64,000 nucleotides of DNA, taken from contig CAMAXZ010000020.1 of the NCBI GenBank assembly GCA_945862325.1, forward strand, positions 1 to 64,000. Reading direction: 5' to 3'. The position numbers were made by a program, and so were the translations under genes. Under the pieces are notes generated by a model. It did no database searches. It worked only from the letters and a program-made list of their open reading frames with translations, and had not been told where the DNA came from. Each line of letters opens with the position of its first letter. Position 1 is the stretch's first letter. This document shows, one piece after another, positions 42,031-49,783 of the stretch. Source of the DNA: Klebsiella pneumoniae. Lineage in GTDB: Bacteria > Myxococcota_A > UBA796 > SXON01.

Positions 42031-42050
42031 ACATATTACATTTGATATGT
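42031..42050. promoter_or_regulatory. Putative ArsR operator overlapping the arsR-like start codon
   Basis: ACATAT (42031-42036) and ATATGT (42045-42050) form a perfect six-base inverted repeat around an eight-base AT-rich spacer. The right arm runs into the GTG start codon at 42049. ArsR-family repressors bind AT-rich dyads with a similar arm and gap size. Binding here would block both the -10 region and ribosome access. This is the most AT-rich point of the 42 kb region. Confidence 0.65.
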
Positions 42051-42363
42051 GAGAACCGAAGCCGCCGACCGCCTCCCCGCCTCGTCCTGTGAGGCGGCGT
42101 CCGACCTCCTCCAGGCGCTCGCGCACCCCGTGCGCTTGCGCATCGTGTGCGGCCTGCTGGACGGCAGCTGCGGCGTCGGCTCCATCGTCGACTGCCTGGC
42201 GCTGCCTCAGGCGTTCGTCAGCCGCCACCTCGCCATCCTGCGCGAGGCGGGTGTCATCTCGGCAGTCACGGAGGGAAGACGACGCGTGTATCGCGTGTGT
42301 CACCCCGCCGTGCCCCCCCTCGTCGATGCGCTCTGCCATTCCTTCCGAGGAGCTTCCCCATGA
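42049..42363 (+). CDS. ArsR-family transcriptional regulator (redox/persulfide-sensor candidate)
   Basis: A 104-residue winged-helix regulator. LLQALAHPVRLRIVCGLLDG is the ArsR helix alpha-2/3 region, LALPQAFVSRHLAILREAGV the recognition helix, and EGRRRVYRVC the wing. Six Cys are present (14, 34, 41, 49, 84, 96). It lacks the CVC-type metal box of ArsR/SmtB. Spaced single Cys plus downstream thioredoxin and rhodanese genes resemble the SqrR/BigR sulfide-responsive repressors. Its GTG lies inside the right arm of the dyad, indicating autoregulation. It overlaps the thioredoxin gene by four bases. Confidence 0.85.
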   Translation: MRTEAADRLPASSCEAASDLLQALAHPVRLRIVCGLLDGSCGVGSIVDCLALPQAFVSRHLAILREAGVISAVTEGRRRVYRVCHPAVPPLVDALCHSFRGASP

Positions 42364-42698
42364 CCCACAACACCTCCGACGCCACCTTCACCGCCGACGT
42401 GCTGACCCCGAAGGGCATCACCGTGGTCGACTTCTGGGCGCCGTGGTGCGGCCCGTGCCGCGTCCAGGGGCCCATCCTGGACACGTACGCGGCGGCGCAC
42501 CCGGACGTGCGCGTCGTCAAGCACAACACGGAGGACGATCCCCAGGTGCCGGGCCAGCTCGGCATCCGCTCCATCCCCACGCTGGTCGTGTTCGTCGACG
42601 GCAAGCCGGTGCTCGGCGGCGTGGGCGTGCACGACGCGAAGGCGCTCGACGCCCTGCTCGACGAGGCCCGCCGGCGCGCGGCCGGGAGCGCCTCGTGA
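42360..42698 (+). CDS. Thioredoxin in ArsR operon
   Basis: A 112-residue thioredoxin with VVDFWAPWCGPCRVQGPIL (canonical WCGPC) and SIPTLVVFVDGKPV with the cis-Pro. No signal peptide, so cytosolic. The ATGA overlap with the regulator and the GTGA overlap with the rhodanese gene make a three-gene unit. It probably reduces persulfides or disulfides generated during sulfide stress, and differs from the second thioredoxin at 53234, which has a variant active site. Confidence 0.9.
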   Translation: MTHNTSDATFTADVLTPKGITVVDFWAPWCGPCRVQGPILDTYAAAHPDVRVVKHNTEDDPQVPGQLGIRSIPTLVVFVDGKPVLGGVGVHDAKALDALLDEARRRAAGSAS

Positions 42699-43045
42699 AC
42701 CTCGGCGCCGCACTTCCCTACGTGGTCATCGCGGCGGTGGTCGCGGCGCTCCTCGCGTCCCGGTTCATGGGCAAGGCCTCCGCCGCGGACGCGCGCGCGC
42801 TCGTCGCCGAGGGCGCGCTGCTCCTCGACGTCCGGAGCACGGGCGAGTTCGCGTCCGGCCACATCGACGGCGCCGTCAACATCCCGGTCGACCAGCTCGC
42901 GCGCCGGATCGGGGACGTCGGCGCGAAGGAGCGTCCGGTCGTCGTGTATTGCCGAAGCGGCGCCCGGAGCGGACAGGCGGCGGGCATCCTGAGGGGAGCG
43001 GGCTTCGCGCGCGTCGAGGACCTCGGCGCGATGCACCGCTGGTGA
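42695..43045 (+). CDS. Membrane-anchored rhodanese
   Basis: A 116-residue protein with an N-terminal transmembrane helix (LPYVVIAAVVAALLAS), then a rhodanese domain: ALLLDVRSTGEFASGHIDGAVNIP and the active-site VVVYCRSGARSGQAA with Cys in the six-residue loop. It transfers sulfane sulfur. GTG start overlaps the thioredoxin stop. It fits a sulfide or persulfide detoxification unit with the ArsR and thioredoxin genes. Confidence 0.88.
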   Translation: MNLGAALPYVVIAAVVAALLASRFMGKASAADARALVAEGALLLDVRSTGEFASGHIDGAVNIPVDQLARRIGDVGAKERPVVVYCRSGARSGQAAGILRGAGFARVEDLGAMHRW

Positions 43046-43090
43046 ACCCCGGCCGCCCGTGAGGGCCGCGCCGCGTGGTAAGCCAAGGCG

Positions 43091-44758
43091 GTGACGTCGG
43101 AACCGCCGCCGCGCCCGGCGCGCTCGTCCTGGCCCTCGCGGGTGTGGCCCCTCCCGTTGTGGGTGGTGCTCGGCCTGACGGCCGCGGTGTACGCCGGCGC
43201 GCCGAACGCCGGGTTCTTCTGGGACGATCGCGCGATCGTGCTGGAGAATCGGGTGCTCGACGCACCCACCTTCGAAGAGGTCTTCCTGCGCGACCTCTGG
43301 TGCTGCACGAGCGGTCCGACCACGCCGTACCATCGGCCCGCCCTCACCCTCACCTTCCTGCTCGATCGTCAGCTCTTCGGGCGCGACCCGGCGGGCCCCC
43401 ACGTGCACAACCTCCTGTGGCACCTCCTCGCGGTCACCCTCGTCGCCGTCGCGCTGCGACGCCACGTGGGCGTGGGGCGCGCGAACGTCGCGGCGCTGAT
43501 CTTCGGCGTCCATCCGATCCAGTCCGAGGCGGTGTTCTGGATCGCGGCGCGGAACGACCTGATGGCGGCCGCGGGGGTGCTCGCGACGCTGGCCCTGGTC
43601 GACCGGCTCGACGACGCCCCGCCCCGGCGCGCGGCGGGCCTGCGCCTCGCCGTGGCGGCCGTCGTCGCGCTCACCGCGATGTCCAAGGACAACGCCGTGT
43701 TGTTGCCGCTCCTCGTCCCGCTGTGGCGCGCCGCGTGGGGCGCTCGGGTCCGCGCCGCGGACCTGGCCGCGGTCGCGGTCGGGCTCGGCGCCTCCCTCGC
43801 CCTGCGCGCGCAGGCCACCCTCGGTGGTCACCCGCTCGCCGCGTCGGAGATCAGCGTGAACGCCACGTCCGCGCTGTACGCGGTGGTCACGGTGCTCGGC
43901 TGGGTCACCCTGCCCTGGCCCCTCACCACCACCGCCAGCCTCTACATGCCGGAGCCGCGCCCGGGCGCGTGGGCCGCGGCCGTCGCGACCTTGGCCCTGA
44001 TCGGCGGGCTCGTGTGGGTCGGTCGCGTCCGCGCGGCGATCCTGCTGCTCTTCGCGGCGGTGGTGCTCGCCCCGACGGCGCTCGCGGTGCGCTGGTACGC
44101 GCTGATCGGCGAGCGCTACCTGTACCTCCCGATGTTCGGCGTCGTCGCGGCGATCGCGGCGGCCACACCCGCGTCCCGCGCCTGGCTGCCCGTCGGCGCC
44201 GGGCTCGTCCTCGCGTCGCTCCTCGCGGTCGCGGTGCGGGCGCCGGACTGGGCCACGGAGGAGGCGGTGTGGACCGCGGCCGCGCGGCGCGCGCCGGACG
44301 GCTACTCCCTGGGGCACCTCGGGTCGGAGCTGTCGCGCCAGGGACGGGTCGTCGAAGCGACCGCGGTGCTCGACGCCGCGGTGCGGGTGCGCCCGGTGTT
44401 CACCCGCGCGTGCCCGCGCGTCGCCGAAGGCGGGCAGGCCTTCCTTCCGGACGACCTCCTCGCCGAGCGCCTGGCGTTGTGGGCGGAGCCCTGCGGCGGG
44501 ATCGGCGGCTTCGACGGGGTGCGCGCCCTCGCCCTCGCCCGGCGCGGGCGTTGGGACGAGGCGCGTGAGGTCGCCGACACCGCCGTGCGCAACGACGTTC
44601 CGAAGCGCAGGGACCAGCTCGTTCGCGTGGCGCTCGCGCGTCGTGACGGCGATCTGCTCGAGGCGCCACGCGCCGCGCAGGATTGGCCCGCTGGCCCGCA
44701 GGACCTTTACGTGCAGGTGGCCGAGCTCCTGCTCTCGAGGTCGGACCCCGCGGACTAG
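43091..44758 (+). CDS. TMTC/GT-C-like polytopic membrane protein with TPR-like tail
   Basis: A 555-residue protein with about ten hydrophobic helices. The first luminal loop has FFWDDRAIVLENRVLD, the Asp-Asp of GT-C O-mannosyltransferases and TMTC proteins, and GVHPIQSEAVFWIAARND is a strong TMTC signature. The C-terminal 130 residues are helical repeats resembling TPRs (YSLGHLGSELSRQGRVVEATAVLDAAV). Probably glycosylates exported proteins from a lipid-linked sugar. GTG start with a TAAGCC box 12 bases upstream and no Shine-Dalgarno. Confidence 0.75.
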   Translation: MTSEPPPRPARSSWPSRVWPLPLWVVLGLTAAVYAGAPNAGFFWDDRAIVLENRVLDAPTFEEVFLRDLWCCTSGPTTPYHRPALTLTFLLDRQLFGRDPAGPHVHNLLWHLLAVTLVAVALRRHVGVGRANVAALIFGVHPIQSEAVFWIAARNDLMAAAGVLATLALVDRLDDAPPRRAAGLRLAVAAVVALTAMSKDNAVLLPLLVPLWRAAWGARVRAADLAAVAVGLGASLALRAQATLGGHPLAASEISVNATSALYAVVTVLGWVTLPWPLTTTASLYMPEPRPGAWAAAVATLALIGGLVWVGRVRAAILLLFAAVVLAPTALAVRWYALIGERYLYLPMFGVVAAIAAATPASRAWLPVGAGLVLASLLAVAVRAPDWATEEAVWTAAARRAPDGYSLGHLGSELSRQGRVVEATAVLDAAVRVRPVFTRACPRVAEGGQAFLPDDLLAERLALWAEPCGGIGGFDGVRALALARRGRWDEAREVADTAVRNDVPKRRDQLVRVALARRDGDLLEAPRAAQDWPAGPQDLYVQVAELLLSRSDPAD

Positions 44759-44768
44759 GGCGGCGGCG

Positions 44769-45104
44769 TCAGCCGGGCGGCCAGGTGAGCCCGCGACCGC
44801 CGAGGACATGGAAGTGCAGGTGGAACACCGTCTGCCCCGCGGCCTCCCCGTTGTTGACCACGAGGCGGAAGCCCTCGCCGACCCCGAGCGCCCGGGCGAC
44901 CTTGCCGGCGGCGAGCAGGCACCGCCCGAGGGTCTCGGCGTCGGCGTCTTCGGCGTCGGCGAGCGTGGGGATCGGCTTGCGCGGCACCACCAGGACGTGC
45001 ACCGGCGCCTGGGGCGCGATGTCGCGGAAGGCCACGCACCAGTCGTCCTGGTGCAGGATGGTCGCGGGGATCTCCCCGGCGATGATGCGCTCGAACAACG
45101 TCAC
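44769..45104 (-). CDS. HIT-family (HinT-type) nucleotide hydrolase
   Basis: A 111-residue HIT protein: LFERIIAGEIPATILHQDDWCVAFRD-type N-terminus, HVLVVPRKPI, and VFHLHFHVLGG, the HxHxH catalytic triad. HinT proteins hydrolyse AMP-lysine and related phosphoramidates. The GTG start lies one base downstream of the stop of the secreted protein of the sigma operon, so it is likely the operon's last gene. Confidence 0.9.
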   Translation of the reverse strand: MTLFERIIAGEIPATILHQDDWCVAFRDIAPQAPVHVLVVPRKPIPTLADAEDADAETLGRCLLAAGKVARALGVGEGFRLVVNNGEAAGQTVFHLHFHVLGGRGLTWPPG

Positions 45105-45105
45105 G

Positions 45106-45567
45106 TCAGTACCCTGCTTGAAGCGGCAACATCAGGATGCCGTCCTTGTACTTGGGGCCCGCGACGATGAACGTCCCGTCGCGGTTGATGCTGACCGTCG
45201 TGTCGAGCTGCTTCCCCTCGGCGTTGCTCATCTCGACCCGGACGCGGGCGCGCGCGTCGTCGCGAGAGAGCAGGGTCACCGTCACCTTTCGCCCACCCTC
45301 GATCGTGAAGCTCGCGTCGGCCCCGGAGGCCACGTCGGCGGTGTGGGTCGCGAGCAGGCGGTAGCCCGCGTACTTGAAGTACCGAAAGCTGGTCGCGAGG
45401 GACTGCAGCCGCGGGTCGACGCCCGTCTGCGCGTCGGTCGCGTGCACGACGAGCAGGGTGATCGCCACCTTGCCGGGGGCCGCCGCGGGGCGGTCCTCCG
45501 CGAGCGCGGGCGACAGCACCGGCGACACGGCGGCGATCACGAAGAGCAGCGCGAGCATCCGCCTCAT
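45106..45567 (-). CDS. Secreted protein in sigma-factor operon, unknown function
   Basis: A 153-residue protein with signal peptide MRRMLALLFVIAAVSPVLSPALAED (cleavage after ALA). The mature part has a repeated strand pattern (KVAITLLVVHATD, GYRLLATHTADVA, RARVRVEMSNAEG) suggesting a beta-barrel or beta-sandwich, ending GILMLPLQAGY with a terminal aromatic as in outer-membrane or periplasmic proteins. It overlaps the anti-sigma gene by one base. It may be the periplasmic ligand or target of the signalling pair. Confidence 0.65.
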   Translation of the reverse strand: MRRMLALLFVIAAVSPVLSPALAEDRPAAAPGKVAITLLVVHATDAQTGVDPRLQSLATSFRYFKYAGYRLLATHTADVASGADASFTIEGGRKVTVTLLSRDDARARVRVEMSNAEGKQLDTTVSINRDGTFIVAGPKYKDGILMLPLQAGY

Positions 45568-46472
45568 CAGCCACCTTCCTCGACGAGGATGATCGTCGGC
45601 GCGTCATCGAACTGCATCACCTGGGCGGCGCCCAGCGCGCTGGTCTCGAGGGCCTCCACGTGCGCGTCGTTGATCGACGCGAGCGCGAAGGTGCTCGTCA
45701 TCACGTAGCGCCCGTCCACCCCCGGCGCGCCGGGGAGCTGGAACATGAGCGCGATCGCCGCCGCGGCCGCGAACAAGACCGCCGCGGGCACGCCCAGCGA
45801 GGCCCACATGGGCATTCTGCGGCGCGGCGCGAGCTGCGGCACGTCGACCGCCGGCGCGTGGAACACCACGACCTCGGCGCCCTCGCCCACGCGGCGCATG
45901 ACGTCGTCCGCGACGTCGCAGGCGGGGACGTCGGTGGCCACGAGCGCGCCACGGAGCTGCTCGCGCGCGTGCTCCCAGCCGGCCGGCTCGGACGCGACCA
46001 CCGCCGCCACACCGGCCCATACGTCCACCGGGCCCGCCTCCGCCCGAACGGCGTCGGCGAGCGCCGCGCCGAAGGGCGCCCACGCCGCCTCGTCCGGCGC
46101 CGCCTCGTCGCCGCGGATCACGGCGAGGTCCGCCATGATCGCGTCGGCGACGTCCATCGGCGGCGCGCCGGCGAAGGCGCCGCGGAGCGCGTCGCCGACG
46201 GGGACCCACGCGTCCTCTTCGAGCAGGAGCTGCATCACGTCGCCGGCGACGTCCACGGGGCCGGGCACGCGCAGCGCCTCCCGCAAGGCCTCGCGCAGCG
46301 CGTCGAGCGCGGCAAGGCGAGGATGCAGGTCGATCGCGCGCTCCAGCTCCGCGCGCTCGGCGTCGCTGGCCTCGCCGTCGAAGGCGCGCATGAGCAGGAG
46401 CTCGACTCGAGTGGGCAGGTTGGCGTCCATCGCAGGGAGGGACGCGTCGACGGCGCGATCATTCACGCTCAC
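45567..46472 (-). CDS. Anti-sigma factor with internal repeats and one transmembrane helix
   Basis: A 301-residue protein from GTG 46472, one base beyond the sigma stop. An N-terminal RsiW-like helical segment (LLLMRAFDGEASDAERAELERAID) lacks the HxxxCxxC zinc motif. Four imperfect units of about 45 residues follow, recognisable from P-x-D-V-x-x-x-V/I-M and W/A-x-P-x-G-x-A-L patterns. A single membrane helix (MWASLGVPAAVLFAAAAAIALMF) near 225-247 precedes a periplasmic tail. Location next to an ECF sigma gene supports membrane-held anti-sigma function. Confidence 0.75.
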   Translation of the reverse strand: MSVNDRAVDASLPAMDANLPTRVELLLMRAFDGEASDAERAELERAIDLHPRLAALDALREALREALRVPGPVDVAGDVMQLLLEEDAWVPVGDALRGAFAGAPPMDVADAIMADLAVIRGDEAAPDEAAWAPFGAALADAVRAEAGPVDVWAGVAAVVASEPAGWEHAREQLRGALVATDVPACDVADDVMRRVGEGAEVVVFHAPAVDVPQLAPRRRMPMWASLGVPAAVLFAAAAAIALMFQLPGAPGVDGRYVMTSTFALASINDAHVEALETSALGAAQVMQFDDAPTIILVEEGG

Positions 46473-46473
46473 G

Positions 46474-47061
46474 TCACGCTCCCTCGCGCGTGTCGGAGAG
46501 CAGCCCCTGGAGCTTCTTGCGGGCGTAGAAGAGCCGGCTCATCACCGTGCCTTCCGGGATGCCCATCGCGTCGGCGATCTCTTTGTAGGAGAGCCCCTCG
46601 ACCTCGCGGAGGAGGATGATCTCCCGGTGTTCCTCGCTCAGGGTGTCGAGCGCCGAAAAGATGCGCTGTTGCAGCTGCTTGCGCTGCATCGCCCGCTGCG
46701 GCGAGTCCTCGTGGTGGACCTCGAGCATGCTGCCGTCGTCGTCGCGCGCGGCGATGGCCTCGTCGAAGCCCGTGGTCTTCCGACGCTTGTTCTTGCGCAC
46801 GTGGTCGATCGCGAGGTTCATCGCGATGCGGTAGACCCACGTGTAGAAGCTCGACTCCACCCGGAAGGTCGACAGGTTGCGGTAGGCCTTCACGAAGGCG
46901 TTCTGGACGATGTCCCGCGCGTCTTCAGGGTTGCGCACCATCCCGTACACCATGGCGTGCACGCGGTTCTGGTAGCGCTCCACGAGGGGCCGGTAGGCCG
47001 CCCCGTCGCCGTCGAGCACGCGACGGATGAGCTCGGCGTCAGGGGTGTCGCGGTCGATCAT
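46474..47061 (-). CDS. ECF-type RNA polymerase sigma factor (RpoE-like)
   Basis: A 195-residue sigma factor. Region 2: LVERYQNRVHAMVYGMVRNPEDARDIVQNAFVKAYRNL and FYTWVYRIAMNLAIDHVRK. Region 4: LSEEHREIILLREVEGLSYKEIADAMGIPEGTVMSRLFYARKKL. It directs RNA polymerase to envelope- or stress-type promoters and is released by the anti-sigma factor encoded directly after it. TATAGGAT with TA 14 bases before the ATG is the likely own promoter; no ECF GGAACTT-type -35 was recognised. Confidence 0.92.
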   Translation of the reverse strand: MIDRDTPDAELIRRVLDGDGAAYRPLVERYQNRVHAMVYGMVRNPEDARDIVQNAFVKAYRNLSTFRVESSFYTWVYRIAMNLAIDHVRKNKRRKTTGFDEAIAARDDDGSMLEVHHEDSPQRAMQRKQLQQRIFSALDTLSEEHREIILLREVEGLSYKEIADAMGIPEGTVMSRLFYARKKLQGLLSDTREGA

Positions 47062-47077
47062 GGGAACGCATCCTATA

Positions 47078-49678
47078 TCAGCCGTGCGCCCCGTCCCACG
47101 TTCGGGCGACGCCGCTGTCCACGACCAGGGGCACCCCGAGGACCGCGACGCCCTCCATCGCCCTACGGACGACGGTCCGCACCTCCTCGGCGTCCCCCTC
47201 GGGCGCCTCGAGGACCAGCTCGTCGTGCACCTGGAGGAGCATGCGCGTCCCGGTGCCCCGAAGCAAACGGTGCACCTCGATCATCGCCAGCTTCACGAGA
47301 TCGGCCGCGCTGCCCTGGATCGGCGTGTTGATCGCCACGCGCTCGGCGGCGCTGCGGTCCATCGGGTTGCCCGCGTCGAGCCCGACGACCGGCCGCCGGC
47401 GCCCGTAGAGCGTCTCGGCGTAGCCCTTCTCCCGCGCGCGGCTGGTGGCGGCGGTCATGGTCGCCCGGACCTGCGGGTAGCGCGCGAAGTACCCCTCGAT
47501 GTAGCGCTGGGCCTCGGCGCGCGGGATGCGGAGGTCGTTCGCGAGGCGCGCGGGCCCCATGCCGTACACGATCCCGAAGTTGATCGCCTTCGCGGCCCGG
47601 CGTTGCTCGGCCGTCACGAGCGCGGGCATCACGCCGAAGATCTCCGAGGCCGTGCGACGGTGGATGTCCTCTCCCGCCCGGAAGCTCTCGACCAGGGGCC
47701 CCGTCTCGCAGTAGTGCGCGAGCAGGCGCAGCTCGATCTGCGAGTAGTCGCAGGACACGAACACGTGGCCCGGCCGCGCCACGAAGCATCGCCGGATGCG
47801 GCGCCCCTCTTCGGTGCGGATCGGGATGTTCTGGAGGTTCGGGTTGAAGCTCGACAAGCGCCCGGTGGCCGCGACCCCCTGCCGAAACGTCGTGTGGATG
47901 CGGCCGTCACGACGGCTCACGGCGGCGGGCAGGGCCTCGACGTAGGTGTTCCGGAGCTTGTGCAGCTCGCGCCACTCGAGCACCGCGCCAGGGAGCGGGT
48001 GCTCCCCGACGAGGCGGTCGAGGGTGTCGGCGTCGGTGCTCCACCCGGTCTTGGTGCGCTTTCCACCCTTCAATGCGAGCTTCTCGAACAGGATGACCGC
48101 GAGCTGTTGGGTGCTGCCGACGTTGAACGGCTCGCCCGCGTGGGCGTGCACCTCCGCCTCCTTCGCCGCGAGCCTCGCGTCGAGCTCCGACGCGAGGCCG
48201 CCGAGCGCGTCGAGATCCACGCCGATCCCCGCGATCTCCATGTCGGCGAGCACGGGGAGCAGGGGGATCTCGATGTCTTGATACACGCGAGACAGCTCGT
48301 CTGCCTCGATACGTCTCACCAGCGTCTCGTGCAAGGCCAGCGCGAGGTGGGCGCGCTCACCGGGCACCCCAGACGGCACGGCGTCGAGGTGCCGACGCGC
48401 CACATCCTCCAGCTCGCGGCGCTGATCCGGCACGATCAAGTAGTCGGCGAGCATCGGGTCGGCGCACACGCCGCCGAGGGCCATCCCGGCGACGTGCAGG
48501 CACTTCACCAGCTCCTTCGCGTCGAACGCGATCTTGCGCACCGAGGGGTCGGCGAGCAGGGCCGCGGTCGCCGCGCGCCCCGACGCGTCGAGGGGGACGC
48601 GCCCGAGACGGAGGGCGTCGCCGTCCCGCCACGCGAGCTCGAGGCACACGAGGCCGTCTTCCCCGGGCGGGATCTCGCGCAGAGGCTCGCGCCCGTCGGT
48701 CACGAGGCCGAGGGCGACCGTGCCGGACGCGCGGATGTTCGCGACCGCGGCGTCGAGCGCCGGCCCCCACAGCGCGGGAGCGTCGCGGGAGACGAACACA
48801 CCGGTGGGCGCGACGACCGCCACCGGCGCGCCGAGCCCCAGCTCCGCCGCGAGGGTACGAAAGTTGTATCGATACAACCTCGCCCTGAGCTCGGCCTCGT
48901 CGCGCGGCCTCGGGGCGAGGGCGTCCAGGGTCACGTCGATCGGCAGATCGGTCTGGATCGTGACGAGCCGCCGCGCGAGGCGCGCCGCCTCGGCGTGCTC
49001 CGCGATGGCCTGCCCGGTCTTGCCGCCGATCGTGGCGGCGTTGGCCAGAACACCGTCGAGATCGCCGAAGCGCGCCACGAATTGCGCGGCCTTCTTCTCG
49101 CCGACCCCGGGGACCCCCGGCACGTTGTCCGACGCGTCGCCCATGAGGGACAGGAGATCGACGATGCGGTCCGGCCCGACGCCCCACTTTTCGCGCACTT
49201 CGTCGGGCCCGAGCTCCTGCTTGCGCATGAGGTCGAGCAGGTGCACCCGCTCGTCGACGATCTGACAGAAGTCCTTGTCCGCGCTGACGATCCCCACATG
49301 GACGTCGTCGCTCGCGAACCGCCGCGCGAGGGTGCCGATGACGTCGTCGGCCTCCGTGCCGGGCTCGGCGACGACGGTGTAGCCGAACGCCTCGATGAGC
49401 GGCCGGAGCTCGCCCCATTGCTCGCGTAGATCGGCCGGCATGTCCGGGCGCTGGCCCTTGTAGGCCGGGTACAACGCGTTGCGGAAGCTGTCGCCCACGT
49501 CGAAGACGAACGCCACGTAGTCCGGGTTGAATTCGCGCGCGAGGCTGAGCAGGATGCGGGTGAAGCCGAAGAGCGCGCGCGTGGGAAAGCCGTCCGGCGC
49601 GCGCATGTCGCTCTGCATCGCGTGGTACGCCCGAAAGGCGTGGTTGGGCGCGTCGACGAGGAGGAGCTTCTTGGGCAT
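47078..49678 (-). CDS. polA: DNA polymerase I
   Basis: An 866-residue family A polymerase. 5-prime nuclease: LLLVDAPNHAFRAYHAM, VSADKDFCQIV and SLMGDASDNVPGVPG. Polymerase: QNIPIRTEEGRRIRRCF, VSCDYSQIELRLLAHY, RRAAKAINFGIVYGMG (O-helix) and LQVHDELVLEAP with catalytic Asp and Glu. The central 3-5 exonuclease domain is degenerate: the DTE motif is replaced (VALGLVTDGREP), although FDAKELVKCL and DPMLADYLI persist, so proofreading is probably absent as in Taq. It performs Okazaki fragment maturation and repair. TTAGGC box 11 bases before the ATG. Confidence 0.95.
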   Translation of the reverse strand: MPKKLLLVDAPNHAFRAYHAMQSDMRAPDGFPTRALFGFTRILLSLAREFNPDYVAFVFDVGDSFRNALYPAYKGQRPDMPADLREQWGELRPLIEAFGYTVVAEPGTEADDVIGTLARRFASDDVHVGIVSADKDFCQIVDERVHLLDLMRKQELGPDEVREKWGVGPDRIVDLLSLMGDASDNVPGVPGVGEKKAAQFVARFGDLDGVLANAATIGGKTGQAIAEHAEAARLARRLVTIQTDLPIDVTLDALAPRPRDEAELRARLYRYNFRTLAAELGLGAPVAVVAPTGVFVSRDAPALWGPALDAAVANIRASGTVALGLVTDGREPLREIPPGEDGLVCLELAWRDGDALRLGRVPLDASGRAATAALLADPSVRKIAFDAKELVKCLHVAGMALGGVCADPMLADYLIVPDQRRELEDVARRHLDAVPSGVPGERAHLALALHETLVRRIEADELSRVYQDIEIPLLPVLADMEIAGIGVDLDALGGLASELDARLAAKEAEVHAHAGEPFNVGSTQQLAVILFEKLALKGGKRTKTGWSTDADTLDRLVGEHPLPGAVLEWRELHKLRNTYVEALPAAVSRRDGRIHTTFRQGVAATGRLSSFNPNLQNIPIRTEEGRRIRRCFVARPGHVFVSCDYSQIELRLLAHYCETGPLVESFRAGEDIHRRTASEIFGVMPALVTAEQRRAAKAINFGIVYGMGPARLANDLRIPRAEAQRYIEGYFARYPQVRATMTAATSRAREKGYAETLYGRRRPVVGLDAGNPMDRSAAERVAINTPIQGSAADLVKLAMIEVHRLLRGTGTRMLLQVHDELVLEAPEGDAEEVRTVVRRAMEGVAVLGVPLVVDSGVARTWDGAHG

Positions 49679-49783
49679 GCGGTGGCCTAACCGACCATCC
49701 GGTGGCCCACGCGGCCTGCATGACCGACCGCTGACACGCGACCGTGGCAGGATGTGTTACCCACCGCGGCGATCGGAGGCCTG

